Below are positions 8,757-16,210 of a stretch of 32,995 nucleotides of DNA, one piece after another. The notes beneath the pieces were generated by a model, which worked only from the letters and a program-made list of their open reading frames with translations, was not told the DNA's origin and made no database searches. The translations under genes were made by a program, and so were the position numbers. Source of the stretch: Abyssibius sp040880065 (GTDB taxonomy: Bacteria > Pseudomonadota > Alphaproteobacteria > Rhodobacterales > Rhodobacteraceae); NCBI GenBank assembly GCA_040880065.1, contig JBBDJE010000022.1, forward strand, positions 1-32,995, given 5' to 3'. Each line of letters starts with the position of its first letter. Within the stretch, counting starts at the first letter, position 1.

Positions 8757-9107
8757 TTATCCCTCGGCCAAGAATGCGCTCAGCGCGCCAAGCTCGTCAA
8801 TGCCAGTTCCCATGCTGCTTGAGCTGCCCGCCACCAGTTCGGCCAAAGCGGCAACGCCGCCCAGCAAATCGGGGCTGCTATAGCCCAGCAACAACCCTAT
8901 CAGGGCCGAAGCCGCCAGCGCTGCGCTGGACATCAAGCCAAGGGCCGGGCGGGGGCGGGCCATGGGCAGAACATTGCCCTGCGGTTGACGGGAAAGCTGG
9001 GCGGCCATGGCATCGGCCAGCACGCGTTCCATCAGCCCTGACGGCAGGGCGGGGCGCGATGTGGCCGCCGCATCAAGCCGCGTGATGATCTCGGTCTCTT
9101 CACTCAT
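8757..9107 (-). CDS. Small one-helix membrane protein, candidate anti-sigma factor
   Basis: This 116-residue protein has a cytoplasmic-type N-terminus (about 1-55), a TM helix at about 56-76 (LGLMSSAALAASALIGLLLGY) and a short periplasmic tail of about 40 residues. Its ATG overlaps the sigma gene stop by 4 bases, so the two are translationally coupled. There is no zinc-binding HxxxCxxC anti-sigma motif. Size and topology resemble CnrY-type anti-sigma factors, which sequester the sigma factor through a short N-terminal segment. The anti-sigma role is inferred from position and topology, not from recognised sequence similarity. Confidence 0.6.
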   Translation of the reverse strand: MSEETEIITRLDAAATSRPALPSGLMERVLADAMAAQLSRQPQGNVLPMARPRPALGLMSSAALAASALIGLLLGYSSPDLLGGVAALAELVAGSSSSMGTGIDELGALSAFLAEG

Positions 9108-9736
9108 TCTACCCTCGCTTTTGGTATGGCCAGCGGCCGTGATGTTTTTTGCCGGCCGGTTGCGGCCAGAGGGGCAATAGGGGCCAGCATGGTGGCCAGC
9201 GCGCGTCTTGCCCGGCCCAACAGGCTTTCAACGGCCTCGACTGTCGTGTCCATCGCCTCGGCTATATCCTGTTGGCCCAGCTCTTCGAAATGGCGCAGCG
9301 TGATGGCCAGTTTCTGCCGTGCTGGCAGGGCGGCGATGGCCCGGTGCAGCGCGCCATCGCGCTCGGCTGCGATCAGGTTTTGCTCGACCCCGGGGCTGGT
9401 ATCCGCCAGTGCTTCAACTGCGCCTTCCCCGGCGGGGCGGTTGCGCTGGCGGGCGCGCAGGCGATCGGTTGCCAAATTGCTGGCCACCCGGTAGAGCCAG
9501 GTGGATAGCTGTGCGCGGCCCGGCTGCCAATCCGGCGCGACATTCCAAAGCCGCAACATCGCTTCCTGCGCCACATCCTCGGCCTCTGACTGCTGGCCCA
9601 GCATGCGTAACGCCACGGCATAAACCCTCGGCAGATGGTGCGCCGCCAATTGGCGCGCGGCATCCGGGCTTCCGGCGGCAAAGGCGACCAGAAGCGCGTC
9701 GTCATTCTCGATCGCCTTTTGGGTATCTGCGCGCAT
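9104..9736 (-). CDS. ECF-type RNA polymerase sigma factor
   Basis: This 210-residue ECF sigma factor has only regions 2 and 4. Region 2 (about 13-85) contains ARQLAAHHLPRVYAVALRMLG, the QSEAEDVAQEAMLRLWN core-binding/-10 segment and STWLYRVASNLATDRLRAR. Region 4 (about 130-180) contains ALPARQKLAITLRHFEELGQQDIAEAMDTTVEAVESLLGRARRAL. A tail of about 30 residues follows (PIAPLAATGRQKTSRP...), longer than usual. The upstream neighbour is an EF-hand protein; downstream are a coupled one-helix protein and a CnrX-like sensor. I see no clear SD before the ATG at 9736. Confidence 0.92.
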   Translation of the reverse strand: MRADTQKAIENDDALLVAFAAGSPDAARQLAAHHLPRVYAVALRMLGQQSEAEDVAQEAMLRLWNVAPDWQPGRAQLSTWLYRVASNLATDRLRARQRNRPAGEGAVEALADTSPGVEQNLIAAERDGALHRAIAALPARQKLAITLRHFEELGQQDIAEAMDTTVEAVESLLGRARRALATMLAPIAPLAATGRQKTSRPLAIPKARVE

Positions 9737-9768
9737 GAACAGCTTATAATCCGGTTTTACAGGAATGT

Positions 9769-9795
9769 CGCCCGCGCCGTTTGCTGGCGCAGGCG
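9769..9795 (-). promoter_or_regulatory. GC-rich hairpin between the EF-hand and sigma genes
   Basis: Arms of 10 positions with one mismatch (CGCC-GCGCC against GGCGC-GGCG) enclose a 7-base loop in the 71-base gap between the two genes. No U-tract follows on the minus strand. It could be an attenuator or a processing/stability element that lets the upstream EF-hand gene be expressed more than the sigma gene. The role is inference. Confidence 0.35.
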
Positions 9796-9807
9796 TTTGG
9801 CTCAGGG

Positions 9808-10455
9808 CTAGTTTCCACCATGCCCCCAGCCATCGCCACCACCATGACCGCCCCCGTGACCGCCACCATGACCGCTGCCGCCGCCGTGGCCCCCGCGGCC
9901 CCGTCCCTCACGCGCGTTCATCATCCGCATTTGCACCTGCTCGAATTCCCAGGCGCTGATTTCGCCATCATCATCGGTATCCGCCCGGGCCATCATCTCG
10001 GCCAGATTGGCCGGACGCATCTCGGCAACCGAAAGCGCGCCGTTTCCGTCACGATCCATATGCGCGATCATGCGTTCGATCATCTGGGGCATACGGTCCT
10101 GCATACGGTCCTGCATACGGGCCTGCATCCGCGCTGCGCGGCGGTTGCCCTCGGCGTTTTCCATGGCTTCGGCCATGCGGGCCTGGAGCCTTGCGGCCAG
10201 TTCCTCGGCATCGACCTCGCCATCGCCATTGGTGTCAGCTTCGGCAAAGCGCGCAGCGGCGGCGGCTTCAAGTTCAGCCAGCGTTACGCCGCCCGAGCCA
10301 TCGGCATCCAGCGTGGCGAAATCGGGCATGGCCCCGCCCATCGGGCCCATGCCGCCGCCCATGTCGCCGCCATAGCCTGAGCCAGCCGCCAAAGCGGTGC
10401 CGACAGGTGCAATCGCCAGCGTGGCGACCAGGGCCAGTGTGGATATATGTTTCAT
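9808..10455 (-). CDS. Secreted EF-hand protein with four EF-hands and a His/Gly tail
   Basis: This 215-residue protein has a signal peptide (MKHISTLALVATLAIAPVGTALAA). It carries four canonical 12-residue EF-hand loops: D50-E61 (DADGSGGVTLAE), D74-E85 (DTNGDGEVDAEE), D134-E145 (DRDGNGALSVAE) and D159-E170 (DTDDDGEISAWE). Between pairs 2 and 3 is a Met/Arg-rich helix coded by 12-base tandem repeats (RMQDRMQDRM). The end, from about 187, is Gly/His-rich with six histidines in HGGG-like units. I chose the ATG at 10455 because GGAGAG lies 6 bases upstream; a TTG start 18 bases earlier would put that SD inside the gene. It is expected to bind Ca2+ in the periplasm and possibly transition metals through the tail. 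Confidence 0.9.
   Translation of the reverse strand: MKHISTLALVATLAIAPVGTALAAGSGYGGDMGGGMGPMGGAMPDFATLDADGSGGVTLAELEAAAAARFAEADTNGDGEVDAEELAARLQARMAEAMENAEGNRRAARMQARMQDRMQDRMPQMIERMIAHMDRDGNGALSVAEMRPANLAEMMARADTDDDGEISAWEFEQVQMRMMNAREGRGRGGHGGGSGHGGGHGGGHGGGDGWGHGGN
10090..10125. repeat. Three 12-base tandem repeats inside the EF-hand gene
   Basis: The unit CATACGGTCCTG occurs at 10090-10101 and 10102-10113, and with one change at 10114-10125. A degenerate fourth copy follows. On the minus strand they code the repeated Met-Gln-Asp/Ala-Arg stretch in the linker between EF-hand pairs. Perfect DNA identity points to recent slippage or expansion. Confidence 0.85.
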
Positions 10456-10622
10456 CGTTCTCTCCGTTTTCAAATTGCGCCAGAAGCCTGTTGACCGCTT
10501 CGGGGGTTAAACGGCCCGGCTGCAAAAATCCGTCGCAATAACTTTCACCTTGCTGTGATAGGCGTTCAACAGGGGCAACCTGTCACAGGTGCAATACAGC
10601 TTGGCATTGCTATATTGTGCTT

Positions 10623-11036
10623 ATGAGAACAGAAGACATTACCACCGACCGTCCTGTCCGCCCCGCGCTTTTGCGTGGTTGGAAGCGTAAATGCCCGTCC
10701 TGCGGGGCTGGGCCGCTGATGAACGGCTTTCTAACCGTTCGCGATGAATGTGCAGTTTGTGGCGAAGAGCTTTTCCACCAGCGCGCCGATGACGGGCCAA
10801 GCTGGGCGACAATTCTGATCACCGGACATTTGCTTGCGCCGAGCATGCTGATTATCTTTACCGTATTTCGGCCAACGCCCTGGGTTATGGCCACGGGCTT
10901 CTCGATTGTATTTGTGCTGCTGACAATTTTCCTGCTGCCGCGCATAAAGGGTATGTTTGTGGCTTTGCAATGGGCCAAACGCATGCATGGTTTCGGGCAG
11001 AAACCCGATGCGCTGGACAAGCCAATGCAACCGTGA
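10623..11036 (+). CDS. DUF983 family membrane protein
   Basis: This 137-residue protein has a zinc-ribbon-like pair (C24/C27 in KCPSCGAGPLMNGF and C43/C46 in ECAVCGEEL). Two TM helices follow at about 60-78 and 83-105, then a short basic tail. This is the typical DUF983 layout; the family's function is unknown, though it often lies near respiratory or Nudix genes. The ATG at 10623 was chosen. A GTG six bases earlier is possible, and neither has an SD. TATATT ends 6 bases before the ATG, so the message may be nearly leaderless. The Nudix gene starts 12 bases after the stop. Confidence 0.87.
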   Translation: MRTEDITTDRPVRPALLRGWKRKCPSCGAGPLMNGFLTVRDECAVCGEELFHQRADDGPSWATILITGHLLAPSMLIIFTVFRPTPWVMATGFSIVFVLLTIFLLPRIKGMFVALQWAKRMHGFGQKPDALDKPMQP

Positions 11037-11048
11037 CAGCGTGCTGTC

Positions 11049-11642
11049 ATGAGTGAAGATATCCGCGATGCTGCCAGCGTAATTTTGGTGCGTCATGCCC
11101 GGACAGGGCCGCAAGTTCTTATGGGGCTGCGCGGCGCTGCTGCGGTGTTCATGCCCTCCAAATACGTGTTTCCCGGCGGCGGGGTCGATGCGGCCGATCT
11201 GCGCGCCGCACCCGATTGTCTGGCCCCCGTTTGCCGCGCACGGCTGGCCCAGCATAGCCGCGCCGATCTGGGCGATGCGCTGGCCAATGCAGCCTTGCGC
11301 GAGCTGGACGAGGAAACCGGCCTGCATTTGGCCGGACCCATGCGCTTCATGTTTCGTGCCATTACGCCGCCGGGGCGCACCCGCCGCTTTGATGCGCGGT
11401 TTTTCATGGCCGATGCTGCGGGTTTGCAAAACGATGCCGATGATTTTTCGCGCGCCTCGGGCGAGTTGAGCCATCTGCACTGGATCGCCCTGACCGAGGC
11501 GCGCAGCCTGCCGTTGCCCTTCATTACCGAGGTTGTGCTTTCAGAAGTACAGGCGGTGCTGAACGGCGCGCCCGACCGCCCTGTGCCGTTTTTCAACCAT
11601 GGTGCCGCGCATAGCAATTTTTTGATGCTTGAGGGGGCCTAA
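11049..11642 (+). CDS. Nudix hydrolase with split Nudix box
   Basis: This 197-residue protein opens with AASVILVRHARTGPQVLMGLRG and VFPGGGVDAAD, the start of a Nudix fold. The catalytic helix ALRELDEETGL comes about 30 residues later than in the standard 23-residue box. A similar insertion in the Nudix box is known in the NUDT19/RP2 subgroup, some of which cleave CoA derivatives; that substrate is only a possibility here. RFMFRAITPPGRTRRFDARFFMAD matches this subgroup's middle region. It probably shares a transcript with the DUF983 gene 12 bases upstream. Confidence 0.87.
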   Translation: MSEDIRDAASVILVRHARTGPQVLMGLRGAAAVFMPSKYVFPGGGVDAADLRAAPDCLAPVCRARLAQHSRADLGDALANAALRELDEETGLHLAGPMRFMFRAITPPGRTRRFDARFFMADAAGLQNDADDFSRASGELSHLHWIALTEARSLPLPFITEVVLSEVQAVLNGAPDRPVPFFNHGAAHSNFLMLEGA

Positions 11643-11656
11643 GCGCGGCGGCGGGG

Positions 11657-11684
11657 TTGACTCCGCCCCTAACCCGTGTAGATA
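11657..11684 (+). promoter_or_regulatory. Probable rpmG promoter
   Basis: TTGACT (11657-11662) and TAGATA (11679-11684) are separated by 16 bases, a reasonable housekeeping -35/-10 pair, ahead of rpmG. The transcript would have a leader of about 60 bases. Confidence 0.5.
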
Positions 11685-11753
11685 GCACCCCTTGAGATAC
11701 GCAGCCAAAAGCTGCAAACCACTGATGCGGCCTGCCCGCGAGGAGATCGACCC

Positions 11754-11921
11754 ATGGCGAAGCCAACCACGATTAAAATCCGCCTGAATTCGACCGCGGA
11801 TACCGGCCACTTTTATGTGACCAAGAAGAACTCGCGCACGATGACAGAAAAAATGTCGGTCAAGAAATATGACCCCGTTGTGCGCAAACATGTCGAATAC
11901 AAAGAGGGCAAGATCAAGTAG
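11754..11921 (+). CDS. rpmG: 50S ribosomal protein L33
   Basis: This 55-residue protein begins MAKPTTIKIRLNSTADTGHF and continues with YVTKKNSRTMTEKMSVKKYDP, the L33 pattern. There are no zinc-ribbon cysteines, so it is the C-minus, zinc-independent paralogue type. AGGAG at 11741-11745 precedes the ATG by 8 bases. It has its own promoter-like sequence and a strong terminator, so it is a single-gene unit. Confidence 0.97.
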   Translation: MAKPTTIKIRLNSTADTGHFYVTKKNSRTMTEKMSVKKYDPVVRKHVEYKEGKIK

Positions 11922-11966
11922 ATCGCCTTACAGGCGCTGCCCTTACGGGCGGTGGCAAGCAGATAG

Positions 11967-12000
11967 GGCGCGGTGCCAAGGCACCGCGCCTTTTCTTTTT
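11967..12000 (+). terminator. Intrinsic terminator of rpmG
   Basis: GGCGCGGTGCC (11967-11977) pairs perfectly with GGCACCGCGCC (11980-11990), and TTTTCTTTTT follows at 11991-12000. The stem is 10-11 bp. Confidence 0.93.
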
Positions 12001-12021
12001 GGCCCGCCTAAAACACCGGCC

Positions 12022-12053
12022 CAAAATAAAAGCGGCCGGGAAATCCCGGCCGC
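12022..12053 (-). terminator. Intrinsic terminator of the Bax-inhibitor-1 gene
   Basis: On the minus strand GCGGCCGGGA pairs with TCCCGGCCGC (12032-12053) with a 2-base loop, followed by TTTTATTTT. It lies 32 bases past the stop of the minus-strand gene and faces the rpmG terminator. Confidence 0.9.
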
Positions 12054-12084
12054 CTATCTGCTGGATCATCGTTCCAGCCTTTGG

Positions 12085-12858
12085 TTATTCACGCCCGCCC
12101 ATGAAGTGCAGCAGGAACATGAACATGTTGATAAAGTCCAGATACAGGCTCAAAGCGCCCATGATCGCACCCTTTTGCAGCCATTCCTGGCCACCCGGCA
12201 CCTGAACCATCTGGAGGTAGGTGGTCTTGATCTTCTGGGTGTCATAGGCGGTCAGGCCAGCAAAGATCAGCAGGCCAATGGCCGAAACTGCGAATTGCAG
12301 CGCCGAGCTTTCAATAAAGATATTGACGACCATCGCCACGATCAGCCCGATAACACCCATGATCAGGAAGCTGCCCCAACCCGAAATGTCTTTCTTTGTG
12401 GTGTAACCCCAAAGCGACAGGCCGGCAAAGGCAATTGCGGTGATCAGGAAGGTATGCGCGATCGACATGTCGGTGTAGACCGCAAAGATCCAGCTGATCG
12501 ACAGGCCCATCAGCGCGGCAAAAAGCGCAAACAGCCCTTGTGCCGCGGTTTTGGAAATGCGGTTGATGCTGGCGCTGAACAGAATGACCACCACAAGCGG
12601 CGAGAACATTACGATATAGCGACCGGGCGAGGTAAACATCGCCTGCAGCATACCTTCGCTCATCAGCATTGTCGGCTGACCGTTGATTGCATTCGCGAAA
12701 TCGGTGCCGACGACGTAAGCAACAATGGCGGTAATGGCCATCGCAATCGACATCAGCCCGTAAACGCTGTTCATATGGGCGCGCAGACCCGCATCAATTT
12801 CTGCAGTGCGAGCCCCTGCGCTTGCCCGCCTTACGCTGCCATATTCGGCCATTGTCAT
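12085..12858 (-). CDS. Bax inhibitor-1/YccA family membrane protein
   Basis: This 257-residue protein has about seven hydrophobic helices. It begins with a soluble N-terminus (MTMAEYGSVRRASAGARTAE) and the typical AHMNSVYGLMSIAMAITAIVAYVVG segment. It ends ...DTQKIKTTYLQ...GALSLYLDFINMFMFLLHFMGGRE, the family's conserved C-terminal helix with acidic residues. Members are inner-membrane proteins related to BI-1/YccA, linked to Ca2+ leak or FtsH modulation in studied cases; the role here is unproven. CGGAGATGAC precedes the ATG. Confidence 0.93.
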   Translation of the reverse strand: MTMAEYGSVRRASAGARTAEIDAGLRAHMNSVYGLMSIAMAITAIVAYVVGTDFANAINGQPTMLMSEGMLQAMFTSPGRYIVMFSPLVVVILFSASINRISKTAAQGLFALFAALMGLSISWIFAVYTDMSIAHTFLITAIAFAGLSLWGYTTKKDISGWGSFLIMGVIGLIVAMVVNIFIESSALQFAVSAIGLLIFAGLTAYDTQKIKTTYLQMVQVPGGQEWLQKGAIMGALSLYLDFINMFMFLLHFMGGRE

Positions 12859-12915
12859 CTCCGTTGATTCAGTTCATTTCTGCCCCGCCGTGCCGCGCAC
12901 GCCGGAATTGCCATT

Positions 12916-12944
12916 AATATCGTGATTATCGCACAGCATTTCAA
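12916..12944 (-). promoter_or_regulatory. Possible promoter of the Bax-inhibitor-1 gene
   Basis: On the minus strand TTGAAA (12939-12944) and GATATT (12916-12921) are 17 bases apart, about 58 bases upstream of the ATG. Confidence 0.4.
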
Positions 12945-12967
12945 GCGTTATAGGCAAGAAATGCATA

Positions 12968-15487
12968 TTAATCACGCGCGCGAAGCACTTGTGCGGGGCG
13001 CACAGCCAGCGGGCGGATCGCAAAAAGCAATCCCGCCAGCAGGTTCACCAGCGCACCACCCGCAATAATCAGCAGTGAAATTTGCAGATTGAAGCTGAAA
13101 TCGGCATTCATGATGAATGTCATCACCCCCCATCCGGCCAGCGCGCCAAACAACAGCGCCACAAGCCCGGCGGCGGCCCCCAACAGCGCGGCCCGCAACG
13201 CAAAGCTGAACAGTATGCGCGCGCGCGTGGCCCCGAGGGTTTTGAGCACGGCGGCTTCAAACACCCGCGCACGCTCGCCGCTTGCGGCCGCGCCGATCAG
13301 CACGAAAAAGCCGGTCAGCAGGGTAATGCCTGCACCACCCGCTATGCCCATGGCAATGCCTTCAAGCGCCTTTGCCCCACGCTCGATGGCTTCACGAATG
13401 CCAATGGCGGTGATGTTGGGAAAAGGGGATGTCAGGTTGCGCAGCAAGCGACTCTCGGCCTCGGCTTCGGCATAGATGGTGGAAATGAAGGCATGCGGTG
13501 CGCCTGCCACCGCGCCGGGGTTGTAGACCATCACAAAGTTGATGCCGAGCGAGGCAAAGTCTACCTCGCGCAGGCTGGCCACGGTGGCGACCAGATCGCG
13601 CCCCAGAATGTTGACGGTGATCTCGTCGCCAACCAACAGGCCAATCTCGCCTGCTTCCGCGGCTGAAAAGCTTACCAGCGGCGGGCCGGCATAGTCGGCC
13701 GCCCACCATTCGCCTGCGGTGAGGGTGGAGTTTTCGGGCAATGTATCGGCATAGGTCACGCCACGATCACCCGACACAACCCAGTGGTTGCCCACAGCTT
13801 CGCGCGCGGGCACACCGTTAATGGCGGTGATAATCCCGCGCAGCATGGGTGCGCTTGTCATGCGGTTGACGGCAGGGTCGCTTTCGGCGATTTCGGTAAA
13901 TAGGCCGATCTGGTCTTTCTGGATATCGAGAAAGAAGAAAGCCGGTGCTTCTGCGGGCAGATCGTTGCGGATGGTGGACTGCATATTGGCGTTGATCTGG
14001 CCAATGGCGGCCAACACCGACAGGCCCAGCCCCAGTGACAGGATCACGCTGCCCGCATCGCCACGCGGCCCGCCAATGGCCCCAAGTGCAAGGCGCAGGG
14101 CAGGGCGGCCACGCAATATGCGCCGCCGTGCCGCCCAGGCCGCAACGCGTGTGGTAAGCCACGCCATCGCCGAAAGCACAACAAGGGCCGCAAACACACC
14201 GCCCGCCGTGCCCAGCGTTAGCTGCACAGAGCCCGACAGCACCACTGCCGCGCCGACCAAGGCTGCGGTCAGCAGGCCAATGACCACCAGATAAGGCCAG
14301 CGCGGCCAGCCACCACGGCCAAGTGCCGCATCACGAAACAGGGTTGCGGCGCGAATATCCACTGCACGGCCAAGCGGAAGCAGCGTGAAGATCAGCGCGG
14401 TCAGCGCGCCGTAAAGCGCGGCCTCGGCCAGAGGTTTTGTGTAGATGGCAAAGACCACCGGCACCGGCAGATCATCCCCCACAAAAGCGCCAATAATCAG
14501 CGGAAGCGCGGCACCCGCTATAAGGCCGAGCACAATGCCAACCAGCGCCAATGCGCCGATTTGCACCAGATAGATGCCAAGCACCAGCCGCCGCCCCGCC
14601 CCGAGCGTTTTGAGCGTGGCGATCACTTCGCGTTTTCGTTCCAGATAGGCGCGCACCGCAGCGGCAATGCCAACCCCGCCCACGGCCATGCCCGCAAGGC
14701 CTACGAGAATAAGAAAATCGCTCATCCGTTCGACAAATCGCGCGATAGCAGGCGAGGCATTGCGGCTGTCGCGCCAGCGCATGCCGCTATCGCGAAACGC
14801 CACTTTCGCTTCGCGTTCAAGCTGCTCAAGCCCGGTGCCCGGTGGCAAGGCAAGCCGGTAGCGGGTTTCAAACAAGGTGCCCTCGCTGATCAGGCCGGAA
14901 TTTTCCAGCCCGTCGATATGCACCAGCACGCGCGGGCCAAGCGCAAAGGCCGAGGCGCCGCCATCGGGCTCAAAACTAAGGGCGGCACGCAATTCGAAGC
15001 TTTGTGCGCCAAGCTGGATATTATCGCCAAGGCTCAGGCCCAAACGGTCGATCAGCGCCTGTTCCACAACCATGCCGGGCAAGCCGTTTTGTAGTGCAAG
15101 CGCTTCGACTAATGGCATTTCCGGGGTCAGGCCAACCGTGCCATAAAGCGGATAAGTCGAATCCACAGCCTTGACCTGCACAAGGCCACGTTCCTCTTGG
15201 GGGCTGATGACCATGGAGCGGAAGTCGAAAATCTCGCTCAATGCCGTGGCGCGGTTGCGCATGAATGCCAATTCGTCATCATTCGCGCGGCGATAGGTGA
15301 AGCGCATTTCGGCATCGCCACCCAAAAGCGTGGTGGCTTCTGCGCCCAGCCCCGCCTCCACAGCCATGCGCACCGAGCCAATGGCGGCAATCGCGGCAAC
15401 GCCAAGGGCGAGGCACACAAGGAAAATGCGAAAGCCCGCAAGCCCGCCGCGCATTTCGCGCCATGCAAGTCTGAATGCAAGGTTCAT
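12968..15487 (-). CDS. FtsX-like ABC transporter permease (YbbP family)
   Basis: This 839-residue permease has one N-terminal TM helix (about 19-40), then a large periplasmic domain (about 45-255). Next come a four-helix FtsX block, a second periplasmic domain and a final three-helix FtsX block (GERARVFEAAVLKTLGATRARILFSFALRAALLG and the last two helices). The LKTLGAGRRLVLGIYLVQIGALALVG coupling-helix region occurs in both FtsX halves (LKTLGA twice). Its ATG overlaps the ATPase gene stop by 4 bases. With a neighbouring TesA-like esterase it matches the ybbA-ybbP-tesA arrangement. The substrate is unknown; lipid or lipoprotein handling is suggested for the family. Confidence 0.92.
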   Translation of the reverse strand: MNLAFRLAWREMRGGLAGFRIFLVCLALGVAAIAAIGSVRMAVEAGLGAEATTLLGGDAEMRFTYRRANDDELAFMRNRATALSEIFDFRSMVISPQEERGLVQVKAVDSTYPLYGTVGLTPEMPLVEALALQNGLPGMVVEQALIDRLGLSLGDNIQLGAQSFELRAALSFEPDGGASAFALGPRVLVHIDGLENSGLISEGTLFETRYRLALPPGTGLEQLEREAKVAFRDSGMRWRDSRNASPAIARFVERMSDFLILVGLAGMAVGGVGIAAAVRAYLERKREVIATLKTLGAGRRLVLGIYLVQIGALALVGIVLGLIAGAALPLIIGAFVGDDLPVPVVFAIYTKPLAEAALYGALTALIFTLLPLGRAVDIRAATLFRDAALGRGGWPRWPYLVVIGLLTAALVGAAVVLSGSVQLTLGTAGGVFAALVVLSAMAWLTTRVAAWAARRRILRGRPALRLALGAIGGPRGDAGSVILSLGLGLSVLAAIGQINANMQSTIRNDLPAEAPAFFFLDIQKDQIGLFTEIAESDPAVNRMTSAPMLRGIITAINGVPAREAVGNHWVVSGDRGVTYADTLPENSTLTAGEWWAADYAGPPLVSFSAAEAGEIGLLVGDEITVNILGRDLVATVASLREVDFASLGINFVMVYNPGAVAGAPHAFISTIYAEAEAESRLLRNLTSPFPNITAIGIREAIERGAKALEGIAMGIAGGAGITLLTGFFVLIGAAASGERARVFEAAVLKTLGATRARILFSFALRAALLGAAAGLVALLFGALAGWGVMTFIMNADFSFNLQISLLIIAGGALVNLLAGLLFAIRPLAVRPAQVLRARD

Positions 15488-16158
15488 GCCGTGGCCACCA
15501 TACCGTCGCGCAGGTTGACCACGCGGTCGCAGCGCGCAGCGAGCGCCGCATCATGGGTAACTAGCACCAGCGTGGCTCCATGGGCATCGCGCAGCGCCAT
15601 CAGCTTATCCATTATCGCTTCGCCGTTTGTGGCATCGAGGTTTCCGGTCGGCTCGTCGGCCAGTAGAATTTGCGGACGGGTCACAAAGGCGCGCGCCAGC
15701 GCCACGCGCTGCTGCTCGCCACCCGACATTTGTGCGGCGTAATGGTGGATGCGCTCGCCAAGGCCAACATCGGCAAGCGCGGCTTCAGCCCGTTCAAACG
15801 CATCGCGCGCGCCTGCCAGTTCCAGTGGTGTGGCAACGTTTTCAAGCGCGGTCATTGTGGGGATGAGGTGAAAGCTCTGAAACACAATGCCCATATGCGC
15901 ACGCCGGAACCGCGCCAATGCATCTTCGTTCATGGTGCCCAGATCCTGGCCCAAAGCCAGCACCGTGCCGCCGGTTGCGCGCTCCAGCCCGCCCATCAGC
16001 ATAAGCAGCGAAGATTTGCCGGAACCGCTGGGCCCGACCAGTGCCAGCGTCTCACCTGCCTTTACACTGAGATCGATGCCCTTAAGTATGTCAATGCGCC
16101 CGGCATTGCCTGAAAGGCTGAGTTGGGCATTGGTTAGGCTTAAAACAGGTTCGGGCAT
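15484..16158 (-). CDS. ABC transporter ATP-binding protein (YbbA/LolD type)
   Basis: This 224-residue ATPase has Walker A GPSGSGKSS, signature MSGGEQQRVALARA, Walker B ILLADEPTGNLD and the switch H (VLVTHD). The start at 16158 (MPEPVLSLTNAQ) was preferred because a longer in-frame option adds 41 non-homologous residues that run into the divergent esterase gene. It energises the adjacent FtsX-type permease, as in LolD/MacB-type exporters, which act mechanically on periplasmic substrates. Confidence 0.94.
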   Translation of the reverse strand: MPEPVLSLTNAQLSLSGNAGRIDILKGIDLSVKAGETLALVGPSGSGKSSLLMLMGGLERATGGTVLALGQDLGTMNEDALARFRRAHMGIVFQSFHLIPTMTALENVATPLELAGARDAFERAEAALADVGLGERIHHYAAQMSGGEQQRVALARAFVTRPQILLADEPTGNLDATNGEAIMDKLMALRDAHGATLVLVTHDAALAARCDRVVNLRDGMVATA

Positions 16159-16210
16159 GCATATTCTTTCATTTCGGCGATACTGGTCTGGATATGGTTT
16201 GTTACGTGCC

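Noticed and set aside
10274..10525. Minus-strand frame starting MQPGRLTPEAVNRLLAQF upstream of the EF-hand gene
   Set aside because: It has no SD, overlaps the EF-hand gene in another frame, and becomes Arg/Gly-rich low-quality sequence after about 30 codons.
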